Source of the DNA: Paludibacteraceae bacterium
GTDB lineage: Bacteria > Bacteroidota > Bacteroidia > Bacteroidales > Paludibacteraceae
Direction of reading: 5' to 3'
Assembly (NCBI GenBank): GCA_017509715.1
Contig: JAFWOU010000011.1
Coordinates: 98,496 to 162,495 of the forward strand
Length of the DNA stretch: 64,000 nucleotides
A program made the translations under genes and the position numbers. Every line of letters begins with the position of its first letter. Position 1 is the stretch's first letter. Shown in pieces: positions 8,213 to 17,264 of this stretch. Below the pieces are notes generated by a model that worked only from the letters and a program-made list of their open reading frames with translations, was not told the DNA's origin and ran no database searches.

Positions 8213-8234
8213 GGGAAGGGTCTCGGCTCTTCCC
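8213..8234 (+). terminator. Possible weak terminator
   Basis: GGGAAG pairs with CTTCCC across a 10-base loop and is followed by CTTATTT. It would separate the stress genes from the radical SAM gene, but the T run is poor. Confidence 0.4.
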
Positions 8235-8265
8235 CTTATTTAATCCGGCATAAGAGATACTAATT

Positions 8266-9354
8266 ATGGATTTACAAGGATATATGAGCGGAGCCATCCG
8301 CCGTATCATGGAAAAAGCCTACCGCAATGTGTTAGGCAACCCGCGCGAGGCAAAAACGGTCTTCCGCTTGCAGCAGATTTTCCTTAAATCGGAAAGTCGG
8401 CGTAAGAGCGTGGCAAAGGAAACGGGTATTGATGTTCCGCCTTTCCTCATTTGCAGCATCTCCACCGAATGTAATCTTTCCTGCAAAGGTTGCTATGCCC
8501 GTGCTAACGGTATAGCCGACGACCCCGGTAAAAGCCAACGTCCGACGCTCACGCCGGAACAATGGCGCGATATCTTCTCCGAAGCCGCATCGCTGGGTAT
8601 CAACTTTGCCCTGCTGGCAGGAGGAGAACCGATGATGCGGAAAGATATCTTGGAGAAAGTAGCGGAAGTGGAGGACATGATTTTCCCGATCTTCACCAAT
8701 GGTACGCTCATCGGTCCGTCATATATCGCTTTCCTGAAAGAGCATCTCAATCTTATTCCTGTCATCAGCATCGAAGGTGCGGAACATGGTACGGATACAC
8801 GGCGTGGAGCAGGAATCTACCGTCGCGCGATGATGTCCGTTGAGAGTTTGCACGCGGAGAAACTGTTCTTTGGTGTCAGCATCACCGTCACGACGGAAAA
8901 TTTCGCGCTGGTCACATCCGACGAGTATGTGGATCACTTGCGCGACCTCGGTTGCAAACTCATTATCTATGTCGAGTATGTGCCTACCGAGCCGGGTACA
9001 GAATATCTGGCTTTCGGCGATGCCGATTTGGAACAGATGGAAGCCGTGCAAGCGCATCAGCGTGAGCGTTATCACGATGTGATTATCATCTCCTTCCCGG
9101 GCGACGAGAAGCATATGGGCGGTTGTCTGGCAGCAGGACGCGGATTCTTCCATATCGGTCCTGACGGTAGCGCCGAACCATGCCCGTTCTCGCCCTATAG
9201 CGATAGTAACGTGCTCTCGCTGGGTGTCAAAGGAGCCTTGCAATCGCCCCTTTTCCAGCGTCTGCGCGAGGTGCATCTGGTAGGCGGCGAACATTCCGGC
9301 GGTTGCGCATTGTGGGAGCACCGCGAAGAAGTAGAACAAATGTTAAATCAATAA
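8266..9354 (+). CDS. Radical SAM protein with C-terminal cysteine region
   Basis: 362 residues. The radical SAM cluster motif CxxxCxxC is present as ECNLSCKGCYA near residue 70, followed by GGEPMMR near 122. The C-terminal part (residues 280-355) has further cysteines in GGCLAAG, AEPCPFSPYSD and SGGCALWEH, suggesting a SPASM- or twitch-like second cluster. The substrate is unknown; family members include peptide- and cofactor-modifying enzymes. No precursor-peptide gene was seen next to it; the following genes are flavodoxin and ZIP transporter, and flavodoxin could serve as its electron donor. Confidence 0.85.
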   Translation: MDLQGYMSGAIRRIMEKAYRNVLGNPREAKTVFRLQQIFLKSESRRKSVAKETGIDVPPFLICSISTECNLSCKGCYARANGIADDPGKSQRPTLTPEQWRDIFSEAASLGINFALLAGGEPMMRKDILEKVAEVEDMIFPIFTNGTLIGPSYIAFLKEHLNLIPVISIEGAEHGTDTRRGAGIYRRAMMSVESLHAEKLFFGVSITVTTENFALVTSDEYVDHLRDLGCKLIIYVEYVPTEPGTEYLAFGDADLEQMEAVQAHQRERYHDVIIISFPGDEKHMGGCLAAGRGFFHIGPDGSAEPCPFSPYSDSNVLSLGVKGALQSPLFQRLREVHLVGGEHSGGCALWEHREEVEQMLNQ

Positions 9355-9358
9355 GTGT

Positions 9359-9769
9359 ATGAAATACGCAGTTCGTTATTTTAGTAAGTTCGGTCATTCC
9401 GAACAGATGGCAAAAGTAGTCGGCGAAGTGGTCAAGACCCAACCGGAGACGGTAGCGGTGCCTTTGTCCGAATCGGTGGATACGCTCTATCTCGGAGCCG
9501 GTGTCTTTCTTGGTAAAGTCAACGGAGCTATCGGTCAGTTCATCGATACGCTCAATCCGGAACTGGTGAAGAATGTAGTGTGCTTCGGTTCGTGTGCTAT
9601 CATCGACTCACCGGTACCGCAGATGCGTAAGATGCTGGAAGCGAAAGGTATCCGGTGCGACGAGCGTTCGTTCACCTGCAAAGGTTCGATGGGACCTGTC
9701 CATTCCGGTCATCCTGATCAGAAAGACCTTGCTGACTTACGGGCGTTTATTGAGAAAACGATAAAATGA
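9359..9769 (+). CDS. Flavodoxin-like protein
   Basis: 136 residues. The N-terminal MKYAVRYFSKFGHSEQMAK is a flavodoxin phosphate-binding loop variant (SKFGHSEQ in place of the usual T/S-rich loop), followed by alternating strands and helices with LYLGAGVFLG and VVCFGSCAI. It likely binds FMN and carries electrons, perhaps to the radical SAM protein 4 bases upstream. Its stop overlaps the start of the ZIP gene (ATGA), indicating translational coupling. Shorter than classical flavodoxins (about 140-170 aa). Confidence 0.8.
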   Translation: MKYAVRYFSKFGHSEQMAKVVGEVVKTQPETVAVPLSESVDTLYLGAGVFLGKVNGAIGQFIDTLNPELVKNVVCFGSCAIIDSPVPQMRKMLEAKGIRCDERSFTCKGSMGPVHSGHPDQKDLADLRAFIEKTIK

Positions 9770-10620
9770 CCACACTTCTAATCGGTCTTCTCATCCCTCT
9801 GTTGGGCACCATGCTCGGCGCCGCCTTTTCTTTCTTTATGAAGTCACCGATTGAGCGAGAGAAAAGTGATGCTCGCATCAACTCTTCCGAGCGTGAGGTG
9901 ACTCGACCGAAGGTCAAGCGCGACATGCCCGAGCGCCTGCAGAAGGCCTTACTCGGCTTTGCGTCGGGTGTGATGGTGGCAGCGTCCGTATGGTCGCTGC
10001 TCATCCCGTCTATCGACATGTCTCACGGCGAAGGTGCGATGCAAGTCGTACCGACGACTGTGGGCTTTTTGTTAGGCATGGGTTTCCTGCTGCTCATCGA
10101 CGAACTGACGCCGCACTTGCATGTCGGCAGTAACAAACCCGAAGGTCTCAAAGCCCGTCTCTCGCGCACGGCGATGCTGGCGCTGGCGGTCACCATTCAC
10201 AACCTGCCCGAAGGTATGGCGGTCGGTGTCGTTTTTGCCGGTACACAAGACGGACAAGCGGACATCTCGCTTATGGGCGCACTGGCGATGTCCATCGGTA
10301 TCGCTATCCAAAACATCCCCGAAGGAGCCATCATCTCTATGCCCATGCGTGCGGCAGGAAACAGCCGTTGGCGCTCCTTCCTCATCGGCTCGTTGAGTGG
10401 CGTGGTCGAACCTGTCGGCGGTCTGCTGATCATCCTGCTGGCATCCCTCTTCCTGCCCGCCATGCCCTACCTACTGGCTTTTGCCGCAGGTGCGATGCTA
10501 TACGTAGTGGTCGAGGAACTAATCCCCGAAGCCTCCAACGGCACGCACTCCAACCTCTCAACCATCGGCTTCGCGCTCGGCTTCGTGCTGATGATGGTTC
10601 TCGATGTAGTAATGGGATAA
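9766..10620 (+). CDS. ZIP-family metal transporter
   Basis: 284 residues with about eight membrane segments. Signature metal-binding helices are HNLPEGMAVGVVFAG (near 145) and QNIPEGAIISMPMR (near 184), the paired H/QNxPEG motifs of the ZupT/GufA branch. A cytoplasmic loop between the first and second segments is charged (residues 25-55). Expected role: import of zinc, iron or another divalent metal across the inner membrane. It overlaps the flavodoxin stop by 4 bases. The link to redox neighbours suggests iron or manganese, but substrate cannot be read from sequence. Confidence 0.9.
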   Translation: MTTLLIGLLIPLLGTMLGAAFSFFMKSPIEREKSDARINSSEREVTRPKVKRDMPERLQKALLGFASGVMVAASVWSLLIPSIDMSHGEGAMQVVPTTVGFLLGMGFLLLIDELTPHLHVGSNKPEGLKARLSRTAMLALAVTIHNLPEGMAVGVVFAGTQDGQADISLMGALAMSIGIAIQNIPEGAIISMPMRAAGNSRWRSFLIGSLSGVVEPVGGLLIILLASLFLPAMPYLLAFAAGAMLYVVVEELIPEASNGTHSNLSTIGFALGFVLMMVLDVVMG

Positions 10621-10636
10621 AATTTGGTATTTCTGT

Positions 10637-11728
10637 ATGAAAAAAATAGGATGTATAGTATTGGCTCTGCTCCTGATAGGAGTTGGAGAAGTGTATGCGA
10701 AGAAAGCGAAAACGCAGACACAGGTGGAAGTGGAGGAATATGTGCTATTGTATCCATCTGTGGATCAGCATGGAGACTCGCTGCAGTTGTCAGGCAAAGT
10801 ATGTGTGCCGAAAGACAAAAAACCGAAAGGAATCATCTTCATTCCTCACTACACGATTGCATCGAGCAGCGAAGCGCCGTCTATCAAGATGACCGGCGAG
10901 TCACGGGCGTTCAAAGACGAATACGTGTTGCTCATGCCGGACTTCATTGGCTTTGGTGTGACAGCCGATCGGATTCATCCTTACCTGCACGGCGAGTTGA
11001 CCGCCCGCAATGGTGTCGATATGATCTTCGGTGCCCGACAGCTGTTGGACAGTCTCAACCTCGGTATCGCGCTTGACAGCATCTATATCATCGGCTACTC
11101 CCAGGGTGGGGCATCGGCAGTATGGACGCTTAAGTTGATCGAAGAGCAGTACGCCGACCGGATCCATGTTCGCGGCTGTTTTGCCGGCGATGGACCGTAC
11201 GATGTGGCTGTCACACACGAGGAAACCTTACGTACCGGGCGCATCGCCATGCCTGCGTTGATCCCGATCTTGATTGCGGGAACCGATGCTGCCTATGATC
11301 TGGGGCTGAATTTTGAGGACTTCTTTACACCCGCGATGATGAAGGTGTATACGAAGTATATCGTGCCGAAGGAATGCGGCGTCGTTGAGTTGTTTTTTCG
11401 CACGCTGAACCATAACGTGAAACATTGGATGAAACCGGCGGCGCTGGACATGACGCAACCGCAGACTCGTCGTTTCTATGAAGGCTTGTTGCGCTCCAGT
11501 TTGGTGACGGACAGTATCTGCCCGTCGTGGGTACCTAAGGCGCCGCTCTACGTGTTCCATTCCACAAAAGATGAAGTGGTGACGATTCGCTGTGCCGAGC
11601 ATCTGAAGAAATGCCTAGGCGAACATCCGAATATCACCTATGACTTCGGCAAATACGGAAACCATATGAAAGCATCGAAGACGTTCTTCCCGATCGTTCG
11701 GAGAATGCTCAATGAGCAGAATCCTTAG
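10637..11728 (+). CDS. Secreted alpha/beta hydrolase (lipase-like)
   Basis: 363 residues with a signal peptide (MKKIGCIVLALLLIGVGEVY, cleaved near residue 22). The nucleophile elbow GYSQGGASAVW places Ser near residue 155, and the catalytic acid and histidine are plausibly in the C-terminal segments HSTKDEVV and YGNHMK. The overall layout resembles secretory lipases and S9-like esterases. Likely periplasmic or outer-membrane-associated hydrolysis of esters. It begins 17 bases after the ZIP gene. Confidence 0.8.
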   Translation: MKKIGCIVLALLLIGVGEVYAKKAKTQTQVEVEEYVLLYPSVDQHGDSLQLSGKVCVPKDKKPKGIIFIPHYTIASSSEAPSIKMTGESRAFKDEYVLLMPDFIGFGVTADRIHPYLHGELTARNGVDMIFGARQLLDSLNLGIALDSIYIIGYSQGGASAVWTLKLIEEQYADRIHVRGCFAGDGPYDVAVTHEETLRTGRIAMPALIPILIAGTDAAYDLGLNFEDFFTPAMMKVYTKYIVPKECGVVELFFRTLNHNVKHWMKPAALDMTQPQTRRFYEGLLRSSLVTDSICPSWVPKAPLYVFHSTKDEVVTIRCAEHLKKCLGEHPNITYDFGKYGNHMKASKTFFPIVRRMLNEQNP

Positions 11729-11815
11729 CGCAAAATAATATGAGTAGGTAAAGAAGATATGACAAAAAGAAAAAAGTCCCGCATATATTTGCATATGTGG
11801 TAAAAACACTATAAT

Positions 11816-12589
11816 ATGAAAGACATTTTTGATTTAAGTGGCCGTGTGGCATTGATCACCGGCTGTAGTGGAGGCCTGGGCGTACAGATGGCGAAAGCCC
11901 TGGCTGCACGGGGTGCCAATCTCGTAATCATCGCCCGTCGTTATGAGAAACTGATTGAGGTGAAAAACGCTATCGAAGCCGAGTATGGCGTACAAGTCCT
12001 GCCGCTCCAATGTGACATTACCAGTACCGATGGGGTAGATGAGATGGTGGATGAAGCCATGAAGTTTTTTGGACGTATTGACATCGTGGTCAACAACGCC
12101 GGTACGGGCGCTGTAGCTCCGGCGGAGGACATCACCGACGCGCAGTTTGAGAACGAGATGCAAGTTGACCTGTTCGGAACGTTCCGCGTAGCACGTGCCG
12201 TAGCCAAGAAATCGATGATCCCCAACGGCTACGGTCGCGTCATCAACATCGCGTCGATGTACGGTCTGGTGGGCAATAAGATCGCGCCGGCATCGCCCTA
12301 CCATGCAGCCAAGGGTGGCGTAGTCAACCTCACCCGTGCCCTGGCTGCCGAATGGGGCAAACATGGCATCACGGTCAACACCATCTGCCCGGGCTATTTC
12401 ATCACGCCGCTCACCAAGGAGACCCTCGAGTCCGACTATTTTGCCCAATACGCCAAGACCGTCATCCCGATGGAGCGCTACGGCCAAGAGGGCGAACTCG
12501 ACTCTGCCGTAGTCTTCCTTGCTTCCGACGCTTCGACCTACGTCACCGGCGTGGCACTACCTGTAGATGGCGGTTACACCTGCGTGTAA
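11816..12589 (+). CDS. Short-chain dehydrogenase/reductase (gluconate 5-dehydrogenase-like)
   Basis: 257 residues, classical SDR length. Cofactor motif TGCSGGLG at 17-24, NNAG near 94, catalytic Ser and Tyr-x-x-x-Lys in SPYHAAKGG near 160, and C-terminal GVALPVDGGYT. The pattern fits the gluconate 5-dehydrogenase/3-ketoacyl reductase group. A degenerate hairpin with a TTTG loop (11780-11799) lies just upstream; its matching -7 box would overlap the start codon, so the true promoter is unclear. The gene ends at the terminator-promoter at 12647. Confidence 0.9.
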   Translation: MKDIFDLSGRVALITGCSGGLGVQMAKALAARGANLVIIARRYEKLIEVKNAIEAEYGVQVLPLQCDITSTDGVDEMVDEAMKFFGRIDIVVNNAGTGAVAPAEDITDAQFENEMQVDLFGTFRVARAVAKKSMIPNGYGRVINIASMYGLVGNKIAPASPYHAAKGGVVNLTRALAAEWGKHGITVNTICPGYFITPLTKETLESDYFAQYAKTVIPMERYGQEGELDSAVVFLASDASTYVTGVALPVDGGYTCV

Positions 12590-12646
12590 GTATATTTTGT
12601 ACCCGCTGTGGCAACTGATAACTGAATGCTGACGGCTGATAGCCCC

Positions 12647-12693
12647 AAAAATCGACATTTATTTGCAAGTGTCGATTTTTTTTTGTACCTTTG
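12647..12693 (+). promoter_or_regulatory. Combined terminator and promoter
   Basis: A perfect 11-bp stem (12647-12657 with 12670-12680) and T run terminate the SDR gene. The 12-base loop contains TTTG (12662-12665), and TACCTTTG (12686-12693) lies exactly 20 bases later, so the terminator loop carries the -33 box of the DUF4250 promoter and the T run forms its spacer. Confidence 0.8.
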
Positions 12694-12711
12694 CACGCAA
12701 AAATGTGCAAT

Positions 12712-12915
12712 ATGGATTACCTACCGCAAAACCCAGCTATATTAGTATCGAGCATCAATATGCTGCTCCGCGACGAGGAGTTTGACTCGCTCGAATCATT
12801 GTGCTATAACTTCAATACCGATCCGGAGAAGATCAAAGCCATCCTCCTCGAAGCCGGATACGTCTATAGCGAGGACCAAGAACAATTCCGACCGATTGGA
12901 TTTGATGAAGCTTGA
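12712..12915 (+). CDS. DUF4250 protein
   Basis: 67 residues from ATG 12712 (MDYLPQNPAILVSSINMLLR). DUF4250 signature: short protein with the N-terminal (I)LVSxxNMxLRD and the C-terminal Y.....QF. Function unknown; widespread in Bacteroidota and Firmicutes. In-frame ATG 12703 would make the transcript almost leaderless because the -7 box ends at 12693; 12712 is preferred by family alignment. The gene may be cotranscribed with the SDR at 12956. Confidence 0.8.
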   Translation: MDYLPQNPAILVSSINMLLRDEEFDSLESLCYNFNTDPEKIKAILLEAGYVYSEDQEQFRPIGFDEA

Positions 12916-12955
12916 TTACCTGAGTACAGCAAACAAACAAGAATAGTAATATAAT

Positions 12956-13780
12956 ATGCAAAAAATCATTCTAGTCACAGGGGCCAGTAGCGGAATGGGC
13001 TACGAGACCGCACGGATTCTTGCCGAGCAGGGATATCGTGTATATGGTGCGGCACGACGCGTACAGAAGATAGAGGAACTGGCGGAGTATGGTGTGCAGG
13101 CACTCCCGTTAGATATCACCGACGAGGCGTCGATCATTGCCTGCGTGAAGGAGATTATTGACCGCGAAGGACGCATTGACGTGCTGATCAACAATGCCGG
13201 ATACGGTTATTTTGGAGCCATCGAAGATGTACCGATGTCCGATGCCAAGCATCAGTTTGAAGTCAATATCTTCGGTCTGGCGCGCATAACGCAAGAAGTG
13301 TTGCCGTACATGCGAGCGCGACATAGCGGTCGTATCGTTAATTTGGCGAGTGTCGCCGGACACGTGACACTCGCTTTCGGTGCATGGTACAATGCGACCA
13401 AGTATGCCCTCGAAGCCTTCTCCGATGCCCTGCGCATGGAAGTCAAACCGTTTGGTATTGATGTCGTTATCATCGAACCCGGAGCGATCCGTACCGATTG
13501 GGGTATCATCGCTGCCGACCATCTGCGCGACTCGTCTAAAGGCGGAGCGTATGAGCAGACCGCTACCCGCATGGCGGAAGGGCTAAGGAAGTTGTATCTT
13601 TCCAACATGCCAACAGACCCGAAAATCATCAGTCGTAAGATTGCCCGTGCTGCTGTTTGTCGCTGTCCTCGCACCCGTTATCGTACCGGACGCGGTGCCA
13701 TACTGATGGTCTTACTGCATACGATTCTTCCTGCTCGCTGGTGGGATTGGATGGTGGTAAAATCAATGGCTAACATGTAA
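12956..13780 (+). CDS. Short-chain dehydrogenase/reductase
   Basis: 274 residues. TGASSGMG at 7-14, NNAGYG near 79, catalytic YNATK near 142 and IEPGAIRTDWG near 175. The NADP-type start (AARR after strand 2) suggests NADPH use. The pattern (SGRIVNLASVAG, C-terminal extension after residue 240) resembles the oxidoreductase group often annotated as retinol or ketoreductase-like; substrate unknown. It shares little beyond the fold with the SDR at 11816, so this is not a recent duplicate. Confidence 0.88.
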   Translation: MQKIILVTGASSGMGYETARILAEQGYRVYGAARRVQKIEELAEYGVQALPLDITDEASIIACVKEIIDREGRIDVLINNAGYGYFGAIEDVPMSDAKHQFEVNIFGLARITQEVLPYMRARHSGRIVNLASVAGHVTLAFGAWYNATKYALEAFSDALRMEVKPFGIDVVIIEPGAIRTDWGIIAADHLRDSSKGGAYEQTATRMAEGLRKLYLSNMPTDPKIISRKIARAAVCRCPRTRYRTGRGAILMVLLHTILPARWWDWMVVKSMANM

Positions 13781-13890
13781 CGTATCCCTATTTATGGGGA
13801 ATTTGATGCTTCTTAAGAAAATCTTAAGCAAAGTTTAAGAAAATTACAGTACCTTTGTCGCGGCTTGCGTTAAGGCTTGTGTGACTAATT

Positions 13891-16137
13891 ATGCGGATAA
13901 AGGTACTGTTTATAATATGTCTGTTAGTTGTATCGATATATGGCGCTGAGATAGTGTCCGATACCGTCGTATTACCCGATATAGAAGTCTCTGTGTCGCG
14001 TATGGCAGTGCCTGTTTCCCAGCAGCAGTTACAGGTGAGCGTGTTGGACCGCAGGCTGATAGAGCAGGCACAAGTGAATACACCCAAAGAAGTAAGTAAC
14101 CTCGTACCGAATATCTACATGCCCGATTATGGCTCAGCGATGACCAGCAGTATATATATCCGAGGCATGGGAAGCCGAATCAACGAACCGGTAATGGGAA
14201 TGGTGGTGGATGGTATACCGCTGTTGGACAAGAATATGTATGACCATGTGCTGCAAGACGTGAAGCGAATAGAGCTCCTTCGCGGTCCGCAAGGTAGTCT
14301 TTATGGACGAAACTCACCGGCAGGAGTCATGGAGATACGCACTATTCAACCTTTGGATCTACGTACACGCACTATACGCGCCCAAGCAACTTACGGTACA
14401 GCCAATACCATACGGGCACAGGCTTCGTACTATGAACCGGTGAACGATAAGTTTGGTGTCGGTATTTCCAGTCGGTATGCCCGAACAGACGGATTCTATA
14501 CCAACACGTTTGACAATAGCAAAATTGATTTCGGCCAGCAGGCAGGTGGACGCATTGTGTTGGATGGCAGGCCTTCCGATGAATGGCGGGTGACGGGAAA
14601 TATCTTTGCCGATTGGGTACGACAAGGTGCATTCCCGTATGCGAATGTATCAACGGGTCAGATAGCGTACAATGCGCAGGGTAGTTATGAACGCTTGGCG
14701 TTTTTACCTTCCATCCGTGCGGAGTATCTCCATGCCGGCTATCAGTTGCAATTGGCTGCAAGTTACCAGTTTATGCATGACGATATGCGAATGGACAATG
14801 ATTATACTCCTGCAGATATCTTCACGCTGCAGCAAACCCAACGACAACATAATGCTACCTTGGATGCGCTGCTTCGTGCTCCCAAGCCTTGCTCGTGGTA
14901 CGAATGGACGGTGGGACTAAGCAGTTTTGCGAAAGCCAACACCATGCATGCCCCGGTAGTGTTTATGCGTGAAGGTATAGACGGGTTGATCTTGGGCAAT
15001 GCCAATCGGGGAATCCAGACGGTTTTTCCGGACGATTCCATCGAAATGACCAATCACCAATTACCAATCACCAATGACTTCGATCTCTTCAACGCCGGAG
15101 CAGCGGTGTACCATCAGAGCCATTTTCAGTTCGGCAACTGGCACCTCAACGCAGGCGTGCGTATTGATTATGAACATGCGCGCATGAACTATCGGAGTAC
15201 TGCCGATGTCAACTACCGCTTTACGATGATCATGGATGACTTTGCAGATGTGCATACCGAGATCAAAGGTAAACAAGCAGACCATTTCATTCAAGTGCTA
15301 CCTAAACTCGCTCTATCCTATGAGGGAACGTGGGGAACGGTCTATGGATATGCCGCAAAAGGCTATAAAGCAGGCGGATACAATCCGCAGATCTTCAGTA
15401 CCATTACCCAAAATCAAGTCATGACCGATCTGGCGGCAGATATTGGGTTGCACCTCAATATGGCTGATCCTCGTTTCATGGATGTAACTATCACGCGCTA
15501 TCGACCCGAAACCGATTGGACCTTCGAGATAGGCGGACATTTTACACCTGTAGAAGGACTGAAAATAGATGTCGATGCCTTTCATATTCAGTGTTTTGAC
15601 CAGCAAGTGACCATTTTCCCGAACGGAAAGACCACCGGTCGCATGATGGCGAACGCTGCCCATTCACGGATTTGGGGCGCTGAGGCTGCACTCCGGTATC
15701 GTTGGAACAAAGGTGCATGGCAAGGTGTCCTCAATGCCTCGTATGGCTTTACCGATGCCCGCTTTATCACCTTCAACGACGGTATGGGCGATTATTCGGG
15801 GAACGTCATTCCTTATGCGCCGCAACACACGGCTCACCTCTTATGCTCGATAGATTATTGTGTTGGGCATAAATGGTTGGAACGTATAGGAATCACCCTC
15901 AAGGGGGATGGAATAGGTCGTATTTACTGGAATGAGCAAAACGATTGTTGGCAACCGTTTTATGGCCTGTTAGGTGCTACGCTGAATGTGGAATGGCAGT
16001 ATGTCAAACTGCAACTATGGGGCAGAAACCTGACGGGCACGAAGTACGATGTATTCTATTTCCGATCGATGGGTAACGATTTTCTGCAACACGGCAAACC
16101 GCGAGAATTAGGAGCAACCGTATTATTTGAGATTTAA
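13891..16137 (+). CDS. TonB-dependent outer-membrane receptor
   Basis: 748 residues with a short signal peptide (to about residue 19). The plug domain (40-160) shows IYIRGMGSR, VMGMVVDGIPL, RIELLRGPQGSLYGRNSPAG, and the rest is beta-barrel strands rich in aromatic residues. No N-terminal carboxypeptidase-regulatory domain, so it is not SusC-like; it is closer to siderophore, haem or vitamin receptors. An in-frame repeat-derived insert, TNHQLPITND, lies near residue 390. A promoter with TACCTTTG (13850-13857) precedes it. The lipoprotein downstream is probably its partner. Confidence 0.9.
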   Translation: MRIKVLFIICLLVVSIYGAEIVSDTVVLPDIEVSVSRMAVPVSQQQLQVSVLDRRLIEQAQVNTPKEVSNLVPNIYMPDYGSAMTSSIYIRGMGSRINEPVMGMVVDGIPLLDKNMYDHVLQDVKRIELLRGPQGSLYGRNSPAGVMEIRTIQPLDLRTRTIRAQATYGTANTIRAQASYYEPVNDKFGVGISSRYARTDGFYTNTFDNSKIDFGQQAGGRIVLDGRPSDEWRVTGNIFADWVRQGAFPYANVSTGQIAYNAQGSYERLAFLPSIRAEYLHAGYQLQLAASYQFMHDDMRMDNDYTPADIFTLQQTQRQHNATLDALLRAPKPCSWYEWTVGLSSFAKANTMHAPVVFMREGIDGLILGNANRGIQTVFPDDSIEMTNHQLPITNDFDLFNAGAAVYHQSHFQFGNWHLNAGVRIDYEHARMNYRSTADVNYRFTMIMDDFADVHTEIKGKQADHFIQVLPKLALSYEGTWGTVYGYAAKGYKAGGYNPQIFSTITQNQVMTDLAADIGLHLNMADPRFMDVTITRYRPETDWTFEIGGHFTPVEGLKIDVDAFHIQCFDQQVTIFPNGKTTGRMMANAAHSRIWGAEAALRYRWNKGAWQGVLNASYGFTDARFITFNDGMGDYSGNVIPYAPQHTAHLLCSIDYCVGHKWLERIGITLKGDGIGRIYWNEQNDCWQPFYGLLGATLNVEWQYVKLQLWGRNLTGTKYDVFYFRSMGNDFLQHGKPRELGATVLFEI

Positions 16138-16164
16138 AATTTAAAATTTAATATTTTTAAGATT

Positions 16165-16662
16165 ATGAAAAAATTATTCTATGTATTGGCAGTCGCTATG
16201 ATAGTAACGGCATGCAACTCGAAAGACAAAAACGAACCGGAAGATCAGACCAAAGTATCCTTTGCTAAGGCTACGTATTTTGAAGCCCTTGGGACCAACA
16301 CCGTGCCAAATGTGGAAGGCGAGAACAAAGACATGCCTTTCTGTATGGATAGTGTGCGAGTGGAGGCGGTGATCGTAACCGATTCCACACTCGACATCAA
16401 CCTCTACGGCATTAATTTCTCCTCTAAAATGCCGGTTACCATTGACATGATTATCCCGGGTGCCAAGTACACCCGCACCGCTGAGAAGATCATTCTTTAC
16501 GGTGAAGGCATCATCCCGACTATGGGTGGCAATCCGTTTGATCGTTATGTCATCAATGCGCTGGCAGGCTCCATCACAGCCGACTCGCTGGTCTTTACCA
16601 ATAGTTACGGACAATACGCAGGATGTACCTACGCAGGTAAGATTACAAAAATGGCAGAATAG
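16165..16662 (+). CDS. Calycin-like lipoprotein
   Basis: 165 residues. Lipoprotein signal with lipobox VTAC (Cys 17). The mature part is a small beta-rich domain (ATYFEALGTNTVPNV..., YAGKITKMAE) resembling the calycin-like domain of Bacteroidales lipoproteins that often accompany TonB receptors. It begins 27 bases after the receptor and ends at the terminator at 16664, so the two form a unit. A ligand-binding or capture role at the cell surface is a reasonable inference. Confidence 0.75.
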   Translation: MKKLFYVLAVAMIVTACNSKDKNEPEDQTKVSFAKATYFEALGTNTVPNVEGENKDMPFCMDSVRVEAVIVTDSTLDINLYGINFSSKMPVTIDMIIPGAKYTRTAEKIILYGEGIIPTMGGNPFDRYVINALAGSITADSLVFTNSYGQYAGCTYAGKITKMAE

Positions 16663-16663
16663 T

Positions 16664-16713
16664 AAAAAAATCCCACATATATTTGCGTATGTGGGATTTT
16701 TTTTGTACCTTTG
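16664..16713 (+). promoter_or_regulatory. Combined terminator and promoter
   Basis: A perfect 16-bp stem (left arm from 16664, right arm from 16688) with an 8-base loop containing TTTG (16682-16685). The T run leads to TACCTTTG (16706-16713), 20 bases from the loop TTTG. It stops the lipoprotein gene and starts msrA. Same design as at 12647. Confidence 0.85.
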
Positions 16714-16747
16714 CACCCAAATAGCGCAAACAAACTCGTATATTGAT

Positions 16748-17257
16748 ATGACGCTTAAACATATATATTTGGCCGGAGGATGTTTCTGGGGAACGGAGCA
16801 TTTCTTCAAACAGATTGACGGAGTTATAGAGACGGAAGTGGGTTTTGCGAACGGTCAGACGGACAAACCGACTTATGAACAAGTCTATACCGACACGACC
16901 GGCTATGCCGAGACCGTGCATGTAGTTTACGATCCGAATAAAGTGAGTCTTGAGTTCCTGCTGCATATGTTTTTTGTGGCAATCGACCCGACGAGCCTTA
17001 ACAAACAAGGACACGACGAAGGCACTCGCTACCGCACAGGCATCTATTATACGGATGCAGAGGATCTGCCGACGATAGAGAAAGTCTATGCGGAGGAGCA
17101 AACTAAATATGATCAGCCTCTCGTAGTAGAGAAACTGCCTTTACAGAATTTCTATTCCGCCGATGAGTATCATCAGGACTATTTGGACAAGCATCCAGAC
17201 GGATATTGCCACCTGCCAAAGGCATTGTTTGACTTCGCACGAAAAGCAAAATTTTAG
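16748..17257 (+). CDS. msrA: Peptide methionine sulfoxide reductase A
   Basis: 169 residues. The catalytic motif GCFWGTEHFF places the nucleophilic cysteine at residue 12, followed by the family signature EVGFANG, YEQVYTDTTGYAETVHVVYDP and HDEGTRYRTGIYY. It reduces methionine-S-sulfoxide in proteins using thioredoxin. The ATG at 16748 is chosen because it lies 34 bases after the promoter and starts directly at the domain; upstream in-frame starts would extend through the terminator. No fused MsrB domain is present. Confidence 0.95.
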   Translation: MTLKHIYLAGGCFWGTEHFFKQIDGVIETEVGFANGQTDKPTYEQVYTDTTGYAETVHVVYDPNKVSLEFLLHMFFVAIDPTSLNKQGHDEGTRYRTGIYYTDAEDLPTIEKVYAEEQTKYDQPLVVEKLPLQNFYSADEYHQDYLDKHPDGYCHLPKALFDFARKAKF

Positions 17258-17264
17258 CGCTCTT

